A stretch of 13,678 nucleotides of DNA, from positions 1-13,678 of the forward strand of contig DYYI01000100.1 in the NCBI GenBank assembly GCA_020741755.1, given 5' to 3'. A model generated the notes under the pieces. The model was not told the DNA's origin and did no database searches. It worked only from the letters and a program-made list of their open reading frames with translations. How positions within the stretch are numbered: the first letter of the stretch is position 1; each line of letters begins with the position of its first letter. Shown in pieces: positions 6,244 through 11,765 of this stretch. The translations under genes were made by a program, and so were the position numbers. This DNA comes from Aliicoccus persicus_A. GTDB taxonomy: Bacteria > Bacillota > Bacilli > Staphylococcales > Salinicoccaceae.

Positions 6244-7125
6244 ATGAAAAGAATAATGTTATTAAACATTTTATTATTGTTATTAACGGCATGTTCAAAT
6301 TCGCTTGGTGAAGCGATTGAAGATTATCAACGAGACATGTCGGAAATAGCGACTAAGAATGATCAACTCAATACATTGCTTGAATCATTTGATTATTCAT
6401 TGTTAAATGGCAGCAGCATTAACGGTGATAGTGCTTCTCTCAGAAATTCTCTCAGGGAGATGAGCACGGTGATTGAGGATGAAATCGTACCACTTGTAGA
6501 TGAAATTGAGCAAGAGCTTGAGACAATCGAAATTACAAATGATGAAATTGATTCGATTCATACAACATTTTTAGAGAGCTTTGCTGTTAAGCAAGACTTC
6601 ATAAATGATATAGAGCGTTATATCGAACTGTACTATCAAACGCTTACTAAAAGTGAAGAACTGGTTCGACTCAGCCAGATGTTCATAGAGAACCAAGAGA
6701 TTCGGAACGAGTATATTGCTAGTGCTGAGACTGAGGAAGAAGAGGAAGAAGTCAATCGTATAATTGATCAAATAAACGAGAACAGCAGTGAGCTAGAAAA
6801 TAGTGCAAAGGAATTACAAGAAACAACAGAACCAGAAGATAAACAAAATTATATTGATGAATCTTTGACACCAATTATAGAAGAACACATTAGAAAATTA
6901 AATGAGATGAACTTGGATACCGACATTGCAATTCGAGTGAGAAGTATTACACTTGAGATGTACTATGGATATGAAAGATATTACACAGAGAGACGAGATA
7001 CGCTCTTCTATAACGAAGAATTAGAGCGACTACAAATCGATACGATATTACAACAAATCAATGTGTATGAACAGCTAGAAAGTACGTACATAGAGTCGCT
7101 GGAAGAGCTAATTAATGAAAGTTAA
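6244..7125 (+). CDS. EMYY-motif lipoprotein, coiled-coil
   Basis: The 293-residue lipoprotein has signal MKRIMLLNILLLLLTAC with lipobox LTAC and lipidated Cys17. The mature part is almost wholly helical and charged, with heptad-like spacing over about residues 22-140 and 165-290 and an acidic run at 162-169. LEMYYGYERYY at 237-247 contains the EMYY signature used to name a lipoprotein family of staphylococci and relatives. I assign it on that motif, the lipobox and the coiled-coil layout. No function is known to me; a cell-surface scaffold or stalk on the outer face of the membrane is plausible (inference). The start is supported by AGGA at 6230-6233. It is a single-gene unit, divergent from murB and convergent with the small membrane protein gene. 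The final TAA lies inside the following terminator palindrome. Confidence 0.85.
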   Translation: MKRIMLLNILLLLLTACSNSLGEAIEDYQRDMSEIATKNDQLNTLLESFDYSLLNGSSINGDSASLRNSLREMSTVIEDEIVPLVDEIEQELETIEITNDEIDSIHTTFLESFAVKQDFINDIERYIELYYQTLTKSEELVRLSQMFIENQEIRNEYIASAETEEEEEEVNRIIDQINENSSELENSAKELQETTEPEDKQNYIDESLTPIIEEHIRKLNEMNLDTDIAIRVRSITLEMYYGYERYYTERRDTLFYNEELERLQIDTILQQINVYEQLESTYIESLEELINES

Positions 7126-7154
7126 AAGAGTTGGCAAATTGCCAACTCTTTTAA
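7122..7154. terminator. Bidirectional terminator, perfect 33-base palindrome
   Basis: TTAAAAGAGTTGGCAA (7122-7137) is the exact reverse complement of 7139-7154. The effective loop is AAATT between GGC and GCC. A-runs and T-runs flank both sides, so it should stop transcription from the lipoprotein gene (plus) and from the small membrane protein gene (minus). The plus-strand stop codon (7123-7125) is part of the stem. Confidence 0.88.
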
Positions 7155-7176
7155 TTTAAAATCATTTATATTATTT

Positions 7177-7425
7177 TTACTTGTCGTTAGAATTTGATTC
7201 CTTTTTGACAGCATTGTTCAGTGGATGCGTTGGGTCATTCTGAGCTTTAGAAATGACCACATTTCTAAAGATTAAAAACCCAGCCCACATTGTAAATACT
7301 GCGATGAGTAGCCAAGAAATGAGTGGCTGTTCTTCAAAATTAATCAAGAATAAAATCGACACGATTAATAATGATGCGTTCAAAGTATCTAATATTGTCC
7401 AGCGTTTTAGTGTTGGTTGTTTCAT
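7177..7425 (-). CDS. Small two-helix membrane protein, unknown function
   Basis: The 82-residue protein starts MKQPTLKRW. Two hydrophobic helices (about residues 11-29 and 36-54) are joined by a short acidic EEQP turn, followed by a polar tail rich in Asn and Lys. The basic N-terminus and basic tail with a short acidic loop suggest both ends are cytoplasmic. I do not recognise a family. The frame is open for 17 more codons upstream to an ATG at 7476, but GGAGG (complement of 7434-7438) lies eight bases before the ATG at 7425, and the promoter-like TATAAT at 7454-7459 lies inside the longer version, so the short start is chosen. It ends facing the lipoprotein gene with a shared terminator and is divergent from ytxJ. 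Confidence 0.78.
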   Translation of the reverse strand: MKQPTLKRWTILDTLNASLLIVSILFLINFEEQPLISWLLIAVFTMWAGFLIFRNVVISKAQNDPTHPLNNAVKKESNSNDK

Positions 7426-7433
7426 TCGTTCGT

Positions 7434-7438
7434 CCTCC
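7434..7438 (-). promoter_or_regulatory. Ribosome binding site that fixes the start of the small membrane protein
   Basis: The minus strand reads GGAGG here, eight bases before ATG at 7425. This selects the internal start over the upstream ATG at 7476. Confidence 0.8.
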
Positions 7439-7453
7439 AATCTCCACGGGTGT

Positions 7454-7462
7454 ATTATATCA
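7454..7462 (-). promoter_or_regulatory. Promoter of the small membrane protein gene (extended -10)
   Basis: The minus strand reads TGaTATAAT, a perfect extended -10 ending 28 bases before the start codon at 7425. No clear -35 is seen; a small GCAAT/ATTGC inverted repeat (7468-7482) occupies part of that region. Confidence 0.5.
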
Positions 7463-7487
7463 TAAAAGCAATGCATTATTGCTTAAT

Positions 7488-7515
7488 TTGACAAAGAATG
7501 ATAAGTTATTATCAG
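7488..7515 (+). promoter_or_regulatory. ytxJ promoter with a palindrome in the spacer
   Basis: TTGACA at 7488-7493 is a consensus -35. A 16-base spacer leads to TATCAG (7510-7515), a 4-of-6 match to the -10. TGATAA (7499-7504) and TTATCA (7509-7514) form a perfect 6-4-6 inverted repeat that fills the spacer and overlaps the -10. That is a typical repressor position. The half sites equal those of the Fur consensus, but the centre is one base too long. Confidence 0.45.
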
Positions 7516-7522
7516 TCTAGTT

Positions 7523-7530
7523 AGAGGTGA
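7523..7530 (+). promoter_or_regulatory. Ribosome binding site that fixes the ytxJ start
   Basis: AGAGGTGA pairs with the 16S rRNA tail and ends five bases before ATG at 7536. The in-frame GTG at 7527 lies within this site and is therefore not the start. Confidence 0.8.
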
Positions 7531-7535
7531 CATTT

Positions 7536-7856
7536 ATGTTAAGAAAAATTACTACAATCGATGCATTCGATCAGTTGTTAGAAAGTAAAGAAGTTTTTTA
7601 TTTTTTGAAACACAGTAACAGTTGCCCAGTTTCTCAGGCTGCTTATGAGACTTTTGAAAAGTTTCATTATGAACGCGATATGGATGGATATTATTTAATT
7701 GTCCAAGATCATGCTGAGTTATCAAAACATATCGAAGAAAAATATGGCATAAAGCATGAATCTCCACAGGCATTTTACTTTAAAAACAAAGCAGTAAAAT
7801 GGAATGGCTCACATCAAGAAATTCAAATGAATACGTTATCAAATGCAGAAGATTAA
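7536..7856 (+). CDS. ytxJ: Thioredoxin-like YtxJ, bacillithiol system redox protein
   Basis: The 106-residue cytoplasmic protein has a thioredoxin-like fold. It carries a single-cysteine redox motif, SNSCPVSQ, with Cys30 at the usual active-site position after the first beta strand (VFYFLKHS). This is the monothiol CPxS type of the YtxJ (DUF2847) family, linked to bacillithiol in Firmicutes and thought to remove or transfer bacillithiol from mixed disulfides; this role is family knowledge, not shown here. There is no other cysteine in the protein, so a dithiol mechanism is excluded. The ATG at 7536 is chosen because AGAGGTGA precedes it at good spacing. It is a single-gene unit, divergent from the small membrane protein and convergent with the GGDEF gene, with a shared terminator. 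The promoter carries an operator-like palindrome. Confidence 0.88.
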   Translation: MLRKITTIDAFDQLLESKEVFYFLKHSNSCPVSQAAYETFEKFHYERDMDGYYLIVQDHAELSKHIEEKYGIKHESPQAFYFKNKAVKWNGSHQEIQMNTLSNAED

Positions 7857-7889
7857 AAATCACATGCCACAATCGCATGTGATTTTTTT
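7855..7889. terminator. Bidirectional terminator between ytxJ and the GGDEF gene
   Basis: AAAAATCACATGC (7855-7867) pairs with GCATGTGATTTTT (7875-7887) around a 7-base loop. T7 follows on the plus strand and A-runs give a T-run on the minus strand. It overlaps the last base of the ytxJ stop (7854-7856) and the stop of the GGDEF gene (7888-7890). Confidence 0.88.
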
Positions 7890-8937
7890 ATAGGGGACTG
7901 AACATAATCTGGTTCTGTCCCTGCTTTTTTGCACGATGTAACATATCTCCCGCATCTTTAAATAATGTTGTTTTATCGGTTTCTAAAGACTTGCTATGGT
8001 AGCCGATACCGATCGTAACTGTCAGTGAAATCTGTTCATCATCATCGATGTAAAACAGATGGTTTTCAATATTCTTGCGTATGCCATCGGCAAGACGAAC
8101 AGATTTATCGAAGCTGAGTTCAGGAATCAAAATTGTGAATTCCTCTCCACCATTACGAAACAATAAAGAACCTTGAGGCGAAATATTTTTAAGTGCATCG
8201 ACCATTTGACGAATAATCGCATCACCTGTGCGATAACCATAATTTTCATTGTATGTACTAAAGCCATCGATATCGATTAAATACATCGTCAAATGATTTT
8301 TGGAAGCAATCCATCTTTCAACATCGCGATCGAGCGCTTTACTATTTCCAAGTTGTGTCAGTTGATCCGTATATTCATCTTGTTCATAACGTTTTATTAA
8401 TTTGGCAATGAAGTTGATATCATTTAGAATAATCGTTGTTAAAAATGCGATGATGTGAGAAATTATGATTGCTATGAATACTGTTGACAATGAAATGACT
8501 TCAAAAGCAACATAAATACCTATAAAATAAATAAATATAAACAGTGAATGTGATATCGTTGAATTTACAAATCGGCTAAAGTTTTGAAAATGATCAGCGA
8601 GTAGTGCAATCGCATACGCCACAATAAAAATTACAATCATTTCCCAATAAAAAATACCTTCAATCCATTTCATCATGAATACGCCAAGAAGTGTTAGTGA
8701 GAAAATGACAGGGTGTTTAAATATTGAGATTAATAATAGTGGTACGAAAAACATGGATATGCCAAAACCATTGACATCGATCATTATATAAGCGAGCACA
8801 AGCGCAAGTATCGCAAGCAATATCGCTTGTGTACGGTCGTGTTCGACGAAAGATTTATTGAATCGATATATCGCTCGATAGTAAAAGTAAATAATACTGA
8901 TGACGAGCGTTAAATTGATAAGGACATCTAAAAACAT
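7888..8937 (-). CDS. gdpS: Membrane-bound GGDEF protein, GdpS-like
   Basis: The 349-residue protein has six or so membrane segments in residues 1-175 (5TM-like sensor layout), then a GGDEF domain from about 187 to 345. DQLTQLGN at 191-198 is the family DxLTxLxN entry, IDIDGFSTYNENYG at 221-234 holds the metal-binding aspartate, and GGEEF at 263-267 is an intact signature. The product inhibition site RxxD, expected at about 254-257, reads PQGS and is absent. The family makes cyclic di-GMP. From the literature I recall, the staphylococcal GdpS affects biofilm and virulence expression without needing this activity, so the biochemical role is open. AGGAGG (complement of 8944-8949) lies seven bases before the ATG. 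It is divergent from tagO, an arrangement I recall in S. aureus as adjacent genes. The promoter carries a long palindrome. Confidence 0.9.
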   Translation of the reverse strand: MFLDVLINLTLVISIIYFYYRAIYRFNKSFVEHDRTQAILLAILALVLAYIMIDVNGFGISMFFVPLLLISIFKHPVIFSLTLLGVFMMKWIEGIFYWEMIVIFIVAYAIALLADHFQNFSRFVNSTISHSLFIFIYFIGIYVAFEVISLSTVFIAIIISHIIAFLTTIILNDINFIAKLIKRYEQDEYTDQLTQLGNSKALDRDVERWIASKNHLTMYLIDIDGFSTYNENYGYRTGDAIIRQMVDALKNISPQGSLLFRNGGEEFTILIPELSFDKSVRLADGIRKNIENHLFYIDDDEQISLTVTIGIGYHSKSLETDKTTLFKDAGDMLHRAKKQGQNQIMFSPL

Positions 8938-8966
8938 ATGCGGTCCTCCTTACGAGTAAATTCACC

Positions 8967-8992
8967 ATATTAATTATACTGATAATTAATAT
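8967..8992. promoter_or_regulatory. 26-base perfect palindrome on the gdpS promoter
   Basis: ATATTAATTAT (8967-8977) and ATAATTAATAT (8982-8992) are exact reverse complements around ACTG. The left arm overlaps the -10 of the GGDEF gene promoter and the whole site lies between the two divergent genes. The sequence is very AT-rich, so chance symmetry is more likely than usual, but eleven paired bases on each side make an operator a reasonable guess. Confidence 0.5.
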
Positions 8993-9001
8993 AGGTTACA
9001 A
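8973..9001 (-). promoter_or_regulatory. Promoter of the GGDEF gene
   Basis: On the minus strand TTGTAA (complement of 8996-9001) is followed by a 17-base spacer and a consensus TATAAT (complement of 8973-8978), 36 bases before the start codon. Confidence 0.65.
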
Positions 9002-9010
9002 TGTTATAGA
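9002..9010 (+). promoter_or_regulatory. Possible tagO promoter (extended -10)
   Basis: TGtTATAGA resembles an extended -10 and lies 47 bases before the tagO ATG. No good -35 is seen, and the region where one would lie is occupied by the 26-base palindrome. Confidence 0.35.
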
Positions 9011-9057
9011 GTAGTGATGGTTGTTTTAGAAAGTAGCTGACCAGTGAAGGTGAATAT

Positions 9058-10116
9058 ATGTACACAATCTTTTTGTTTCTCATGTCATTTTTAATATCGA
9101 TTATTTTAATCCCTATTTTAATATATATTTCTCATGCATTCGGTTTAGTAGATCGACCAGGGACGAGAAAAGTACACGATGTACCGATGCCATTTTTAGG
9201 TGGTGTCGCAATTTTATCCTCGTTTATACTTGGCGTCCTCATCTCCCGACCGATTGAAGCAGAATATATTGCGATAATTGTCGGCGGTATATTTGTCGTT
9301 ATCCTCGGGGTGATCGATGATATTTTTGATATCAAACCGCTTGTAAAATTCATCGGACAAATTCTCATCGCTTTCGTCCCGATATACTACGGCATCATTA
9401 TCGATGAAATATCATTGTTTGGGTTTTCTATTGAGTTTGGATACTTGGCGATACCAGTCACCATTTTTTGGATCGTATCAATCATAAATGCAATAAACTT
9501 TATAGATGGTTTAGACGGTTTAGCAACTGGTGTGTCGATAATATCCCTCTTAGCAATAGCAGTGATAACAGTGTTGCAAGGCAATATTTTCGTCATGATG
9601 ATCTGTGTAATTCTCATCGGATCCTGCTTAGGATTTTTGGTGTTTAATTTCTATCCAGCAAAAATATTTCTAGGGGATAATGGAGCAATGTTGCTCGGAT
9701 ATATTTTAAGTGTCGTCAGTTTGATGGGCTTTAAAGAAGTGACGTTTCTATCTTTGATTTTCCCAATTATCATTTTAGCGGTACCGATCATCGATGTGCT
9801 GTTTGCAATGATTAGACGCTATAAAAATAAGGTTTCTATCGTGCGAGCAGATAAACATCACCTGCACCATCGCCTACAGTTTTTAGGACATAGTCATCGC
9901 AGGAGTGTCATCATCATCTATATGATTTCGAGCTTATACGCACTCTCAAGTGTTGTCCTCTATATATCACCCGAGTATGGCATCATTACAGTGGCGGTTA
10001 TCCTGTTGTTTACAACAGCCATCGTCGTCGAGTACACGAGTCTTGGTGGCAATAAAAAGCAGCCATTGCTCAATCTGATGAGAAAAATATTCAGAAATAA
10101 TCAAGAAAGTCCCTAG
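9058..10116 (+). CDS. tagO: Undecaprenyl-phosphate GlcNAc-1-phosphate transferase TagO/TarO
   Basis: The 352-residue polytopic membrane enzyme of the MraY/WecA superfamily moves GlcNAc-1-phosphate from UDP-GlcNAc to undecaprenyl phosphate, the first step of wall teichoic acid synthesis. All family motifs are in order: GLVDRPGTRKVHDVPMPFLGG at 29-49 (cytoplasmic loop), DD (87-88) in VIDDIFDIKP, NFIDGLDGLATG (147-158), FLGDNGA (204-210), the catalytic PIIDV (243-247) and the carbohydrate-specificity loop DKHHLHHRL (265-273), whose HxxHR matches GlcNAc-type enzymes. About ten to eleven membrane helices are visible. The basic C-terminus is short. AAGGTGA at 9046-9052 is the ribosome binding site. 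Its stop overlaps the stop of the convergent YvyE gene by four bases (CTAG), and its last codons form part of a terminator hairpin. It is divergent from the GGDEF gene. In S. aureus the gene is also called llm. Confidence 0.94.
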   Translation: MYTIFLFLMSFLISIILIPILIYISHAFGLVDRPGTRKVHDVPMPFLGGVAILSSFILGVLISRPIEAEYIAIIVGGIFVVILGVIDDIFDIKPLVKFIGQILIAFVPIYYGIIIDEISLFGFSIEFGYLAIPVTIFWIVSIINAINFIDGLDGLATGVSIISLLAIAVITVLQGNIFVMMICVILIGSCLGFLVFNFYPAKIFLGDNGAMLLGYILSVVSLMGFKEVTFLSLIFPIIILAVPIIDVLFAMIRRYKNKVSIVRADKHHLHHRLQFLGHSHRRSVIIIYMISSLYALSSVVLYISPEYGIITVAVILLFTTAIVVEYTSLGGNKKQPLLNLMRKIFRNNQESP

Positions 10117-10138
10117 AGCACACGCTCGCTAGGGACTT
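10107..10138. terminator. Bidirectional terminator hairpin inside the overlapping ends of tagO and yvyE
   Basis: AAGTCCCTAG (10107-10116) pairs with CTAGGGACTT (10129-10138). An inner GAGC-ACAC-GCTC (10116-10127) tightens the loop, using either an extra base or G10116 in the inner stem. On the plus strand CTTCTTCTTTT follows; on the minus strand TTTCTTGATT follows. The hairpin encodes the last residues of tagO and the last eight of the YvyE-family gene. Confidence 0.7.
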
Positions 10139-10742
10139 CTTCTTTTACACGCATATTATAGTTGTCTTTCGTTATAGCTTGAATCTGTTGTTGAAGTGTA
10201 TCTTTTTTATCAGTTTCAACATAAAAATGATAGGTCACTTTATCGGTATACGCAGTGTCTTTAATTTGAATATCATTGTTCTCAAAGTAATGCTCAATTG
10301 AATTTGTGAACGTATAATCTACGACTAAAGTCACGGGATGCATCATGACAAGATAGACTTTTCCCGCAGCTTTTACTACTTCTGATGTTGATTTCGCATA
10401 CGCTCTAATCAACCCACCTGCACCGAGTTTAACACCACCAAAATATCGTGTAACAACAACTGTCGTATTGTAAAGATCCTCGCGCTTTAACACTTCTAAC
10501 ATCGGTACGCCTGCAGTACCACTTGGTTCCCCATCATCATCTGCACGTTGAATCAATGCGCTTTCTCCTATAATATATGCACTGCAATTGTGGGTTGCAT
10601 CTTTATATTTTTCTTTAATCGTGGCAACGAATGCTTTCGCTTCATCTTCGCTCTCAGTACGTGCGATGTGCCCGATAAAATTTGACTTGTTGATTGTAAT
10701 CACTGATGAAGTATTTTTATAATTCATATACGTTTGTTCCAT
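10113..10742 (-). CDS. yvyE: YvyE/YigZ-family protein (IMPACT family)
   Basis: The 209-residue cytoplasmic protein has an N-terminal UPF0029/IMPACT domain (about residues 15-125) with the family signatures DDDGEPSGTAG (68-78) and RYFGGVKLGAGGLIRAY (99-115). A C-terminal ferredoxin-like domain (about 135-205) is found in bacterial YigZ/YvyE. The two-domain length matches the family. Function is not well settled: eukaryotic IMPACT relatives regulate translation through GCN1, and bacterial members are uncharacterised, with nucleic-acid binding suggested from structure. CACCTC at 10748-10753 gives GAGGTG six bases before the ATG. TAGAAT (complement of 10760-10765) with an upstream TG is a likely extended -10. 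It converges on tagO with overlapping stops, and the neighbouring fakB1-like gene diverges from it. Confidence 0.92.
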   Translation of the reverse strand: MEQTYMNYKNTSSVITINKSNFIGHIARTESEDEAKAFVATIKEKYKDATHNCSAYIIGESALIQRADDDGEPSGTAGVPMLEVLKREDLYNTTVVVTRYFGGVKLGAGGLIRAYAKSTSEVVKAAGKVYLVMMHPVTLVVDYTFTNSIEHYFENNDIQIKDTAYTDKVTYHFYVETDKKDTLQQQIQAITKDNYNMRVKEEVPSERVL

Positions 10743-10759
10743 TTTGACACCTCATGCAT

Positions 10760-10768
10760 ATTCTATCA
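10760..10768 (-). promoter_or_regulatory. Probable promoter of the YvyE-family gene
   Basis: The minus strand reads TGaTAGAAT, an extended -10 element 17 bases before the start codon. That makes the leader very short, with the GAGGTG site near its beginning. No clear -35 is present, and I found no convincing promoter for the divergent fakB1-like gene in 10769-10821. Confidence 0.4.
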
Positions 10769-10835
10769 TAATGGACGAATTCGAGGGTAAATAGTAATAT
10801 GTAATTGAGTGTATTAGTTGTAGGAGGATTATTTT

Positions 10836-11702
10836 ATGAAGATTGCAGTAGTCGCGGATTCGACAGCATATATTCCTAAGGATTTGAAGGAAAAACATAA
10901 CATATATACAATTCCATTGATCGTAAACATGGATGATGGTTCATACAAGGAAGAAATTGAAATCACAACAGCTGAATTCTTTGAAAAAATGGCGGCGATG
11001 AATGAGTTACCAACGACTTCACAACCATCTATTGGTGATTATATATTACTACTTGAACAATTGCGGAACGAAGGCTACACAGATGTCATCAGTGTTCATC
11101 TTTCCGCTGAAATCAGTGGGACGTGTGCGAATGCTCGAGCTGCTGGTGCCTCAGTTGATGGCATAAATCTGCATGTTGTGGATACGGAGATCGCCTGCTT
11201 GATGCAAGGGTTTATGGCACTTTATGCAGCGCAAAACAAAGATAAGCTTGAATTAGTGGAACTATTAGAGAACTTGGAGGAGATGAAACAAAAGACGAGC
11301 TCCGATGCGAAATTTATCGTGGATTCTATGAAGAATTTACAAAAGGGCGGACGTGTATCTCATTCTCAAGCACTGATTGGTGGTCTGTTAAATATTAAGC
11401 CAGTGCTTGAATTCCAAGAAGGTAAAATTGTGCCTTACGAAAAAGTAAGAACGATGAAAAAGGCAAAACGCTTAGTCGAAGAACAGTTCGGTGAAGTGGT
11501 AAAAAAACATGCGGGTAAAAAAATAACAGCAACAATCATCCATAGCAACGATGAGGAAACTGGCAGAGAATGGATGAATCACTTAAAGTCTCTACACCCA
11601 GACGTTCAGTTTACATTGAGTTATTTTGGTCCAGTGATTGCGACGCACCTCGGTGAAGGTTCGATCGCACTCGGATATACCACGTTAGATATAGAATTAT
11701 AA
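10836..11702 (+). CDS. fakB1: DegV-family fatty-acid-binding protein, FakB1-like
   Basis: The 288-residue DegV/EDD-fold protein binds a fatty acid and presents its carboxylate to the kinase FakA, which phosphorylates it for phospholipid synthesis. Seen motifs are VADSTAYIP (6-14), TTSQPSIGDY (60-69), HLSAEISGTCANAR (88-101) with the Ser-Gly-Thr that contact the carboxylate, GGRVSHSQ (171-178) whose Arg interacts with FakA in known members, and HLGEGSIALGY (271-281) with the carboxylate-contacting His. Thr61, Ser94 and His271 match the known ligand-binding positions closely. S. aureus FakB1, which prefers saturated acids, lies next to comFA and the YvyE gene, so synteny supports FakB1 over FakB2; the acid preference is inferred. 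AGGAGG at 10822-10827 is a strong ribosome binding site. A terminator follows 19 bases after the stop. FakA is not in the window. Confidence 0.9.
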   Translation: MKIAVVADSTAYIPKDLKEKHNIYTIPLIVNMDDGSYKEEIEITTAEFFEKMAAMNELPTTSQPSIGDYILLLEQLRNEGYTDVISVHLSAEISGTCANARAAGASVDGINLHVVDTEIACLMQGFMALYAAQNKDKLELVELLENLEEMKQKTSSDAKFIVDSMKNLQKGGRVSHSQALIGGLLNIKPVLEFQEGKIVPYEKVRTMKKAKRLVEEQFGEVVKKHAGKKITATIIHSNDEETGREWMNHLKSLHPDVQFTLSYFGPVIATHLGEGSIALGYTTLDIEL

Positions 11703-11721
11703 TTATAAAATAATTGAATAT

Positions 11722-11754
11722 AAAGGTGCAGCGTATTTTGCTGCGCCTTTTTTT
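11722..11754 (+). terminator. Intrinsic terminator between fakB1 and comFA
   Basis: AAAGGTGCAGC (11722-11732) pairs with GCTGCGCCTTT (11740-11750) with one G-U pair, a 7-base loop and T7 at 11748-11754. The tract ends 11 bases before the comFA start, leaving almost no room for a promoter between them. Confidence 0.88.
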
Positions 11755-11765
11755 GTGGGGGAAAT

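Noticed and set aside
7426..7476. Longer start for the small membrane protein
   Set aside because: The added segment covers the ribosome binding site and the promoter-like TATAAT and has no Shine-Dalgarno of its own.
7468..7482. GCAAT-N5-ATTGC inverted repeat upstream of the small membrane protein
   Set aside because: Five-base arms in AT-rich sequence are expected by chance.
7499..7514. Calling the ytxJ palindrome a Fur box
   Set aside because: The half sites match but the centre is one base too long for the 7-1-7 geometry, so I keep it as an unnamed operator candidate.
7527..7535. GTG start for ytxJ
   Set aside because: The GTG is part of the ribosome binding site for the ATG nine bases later.
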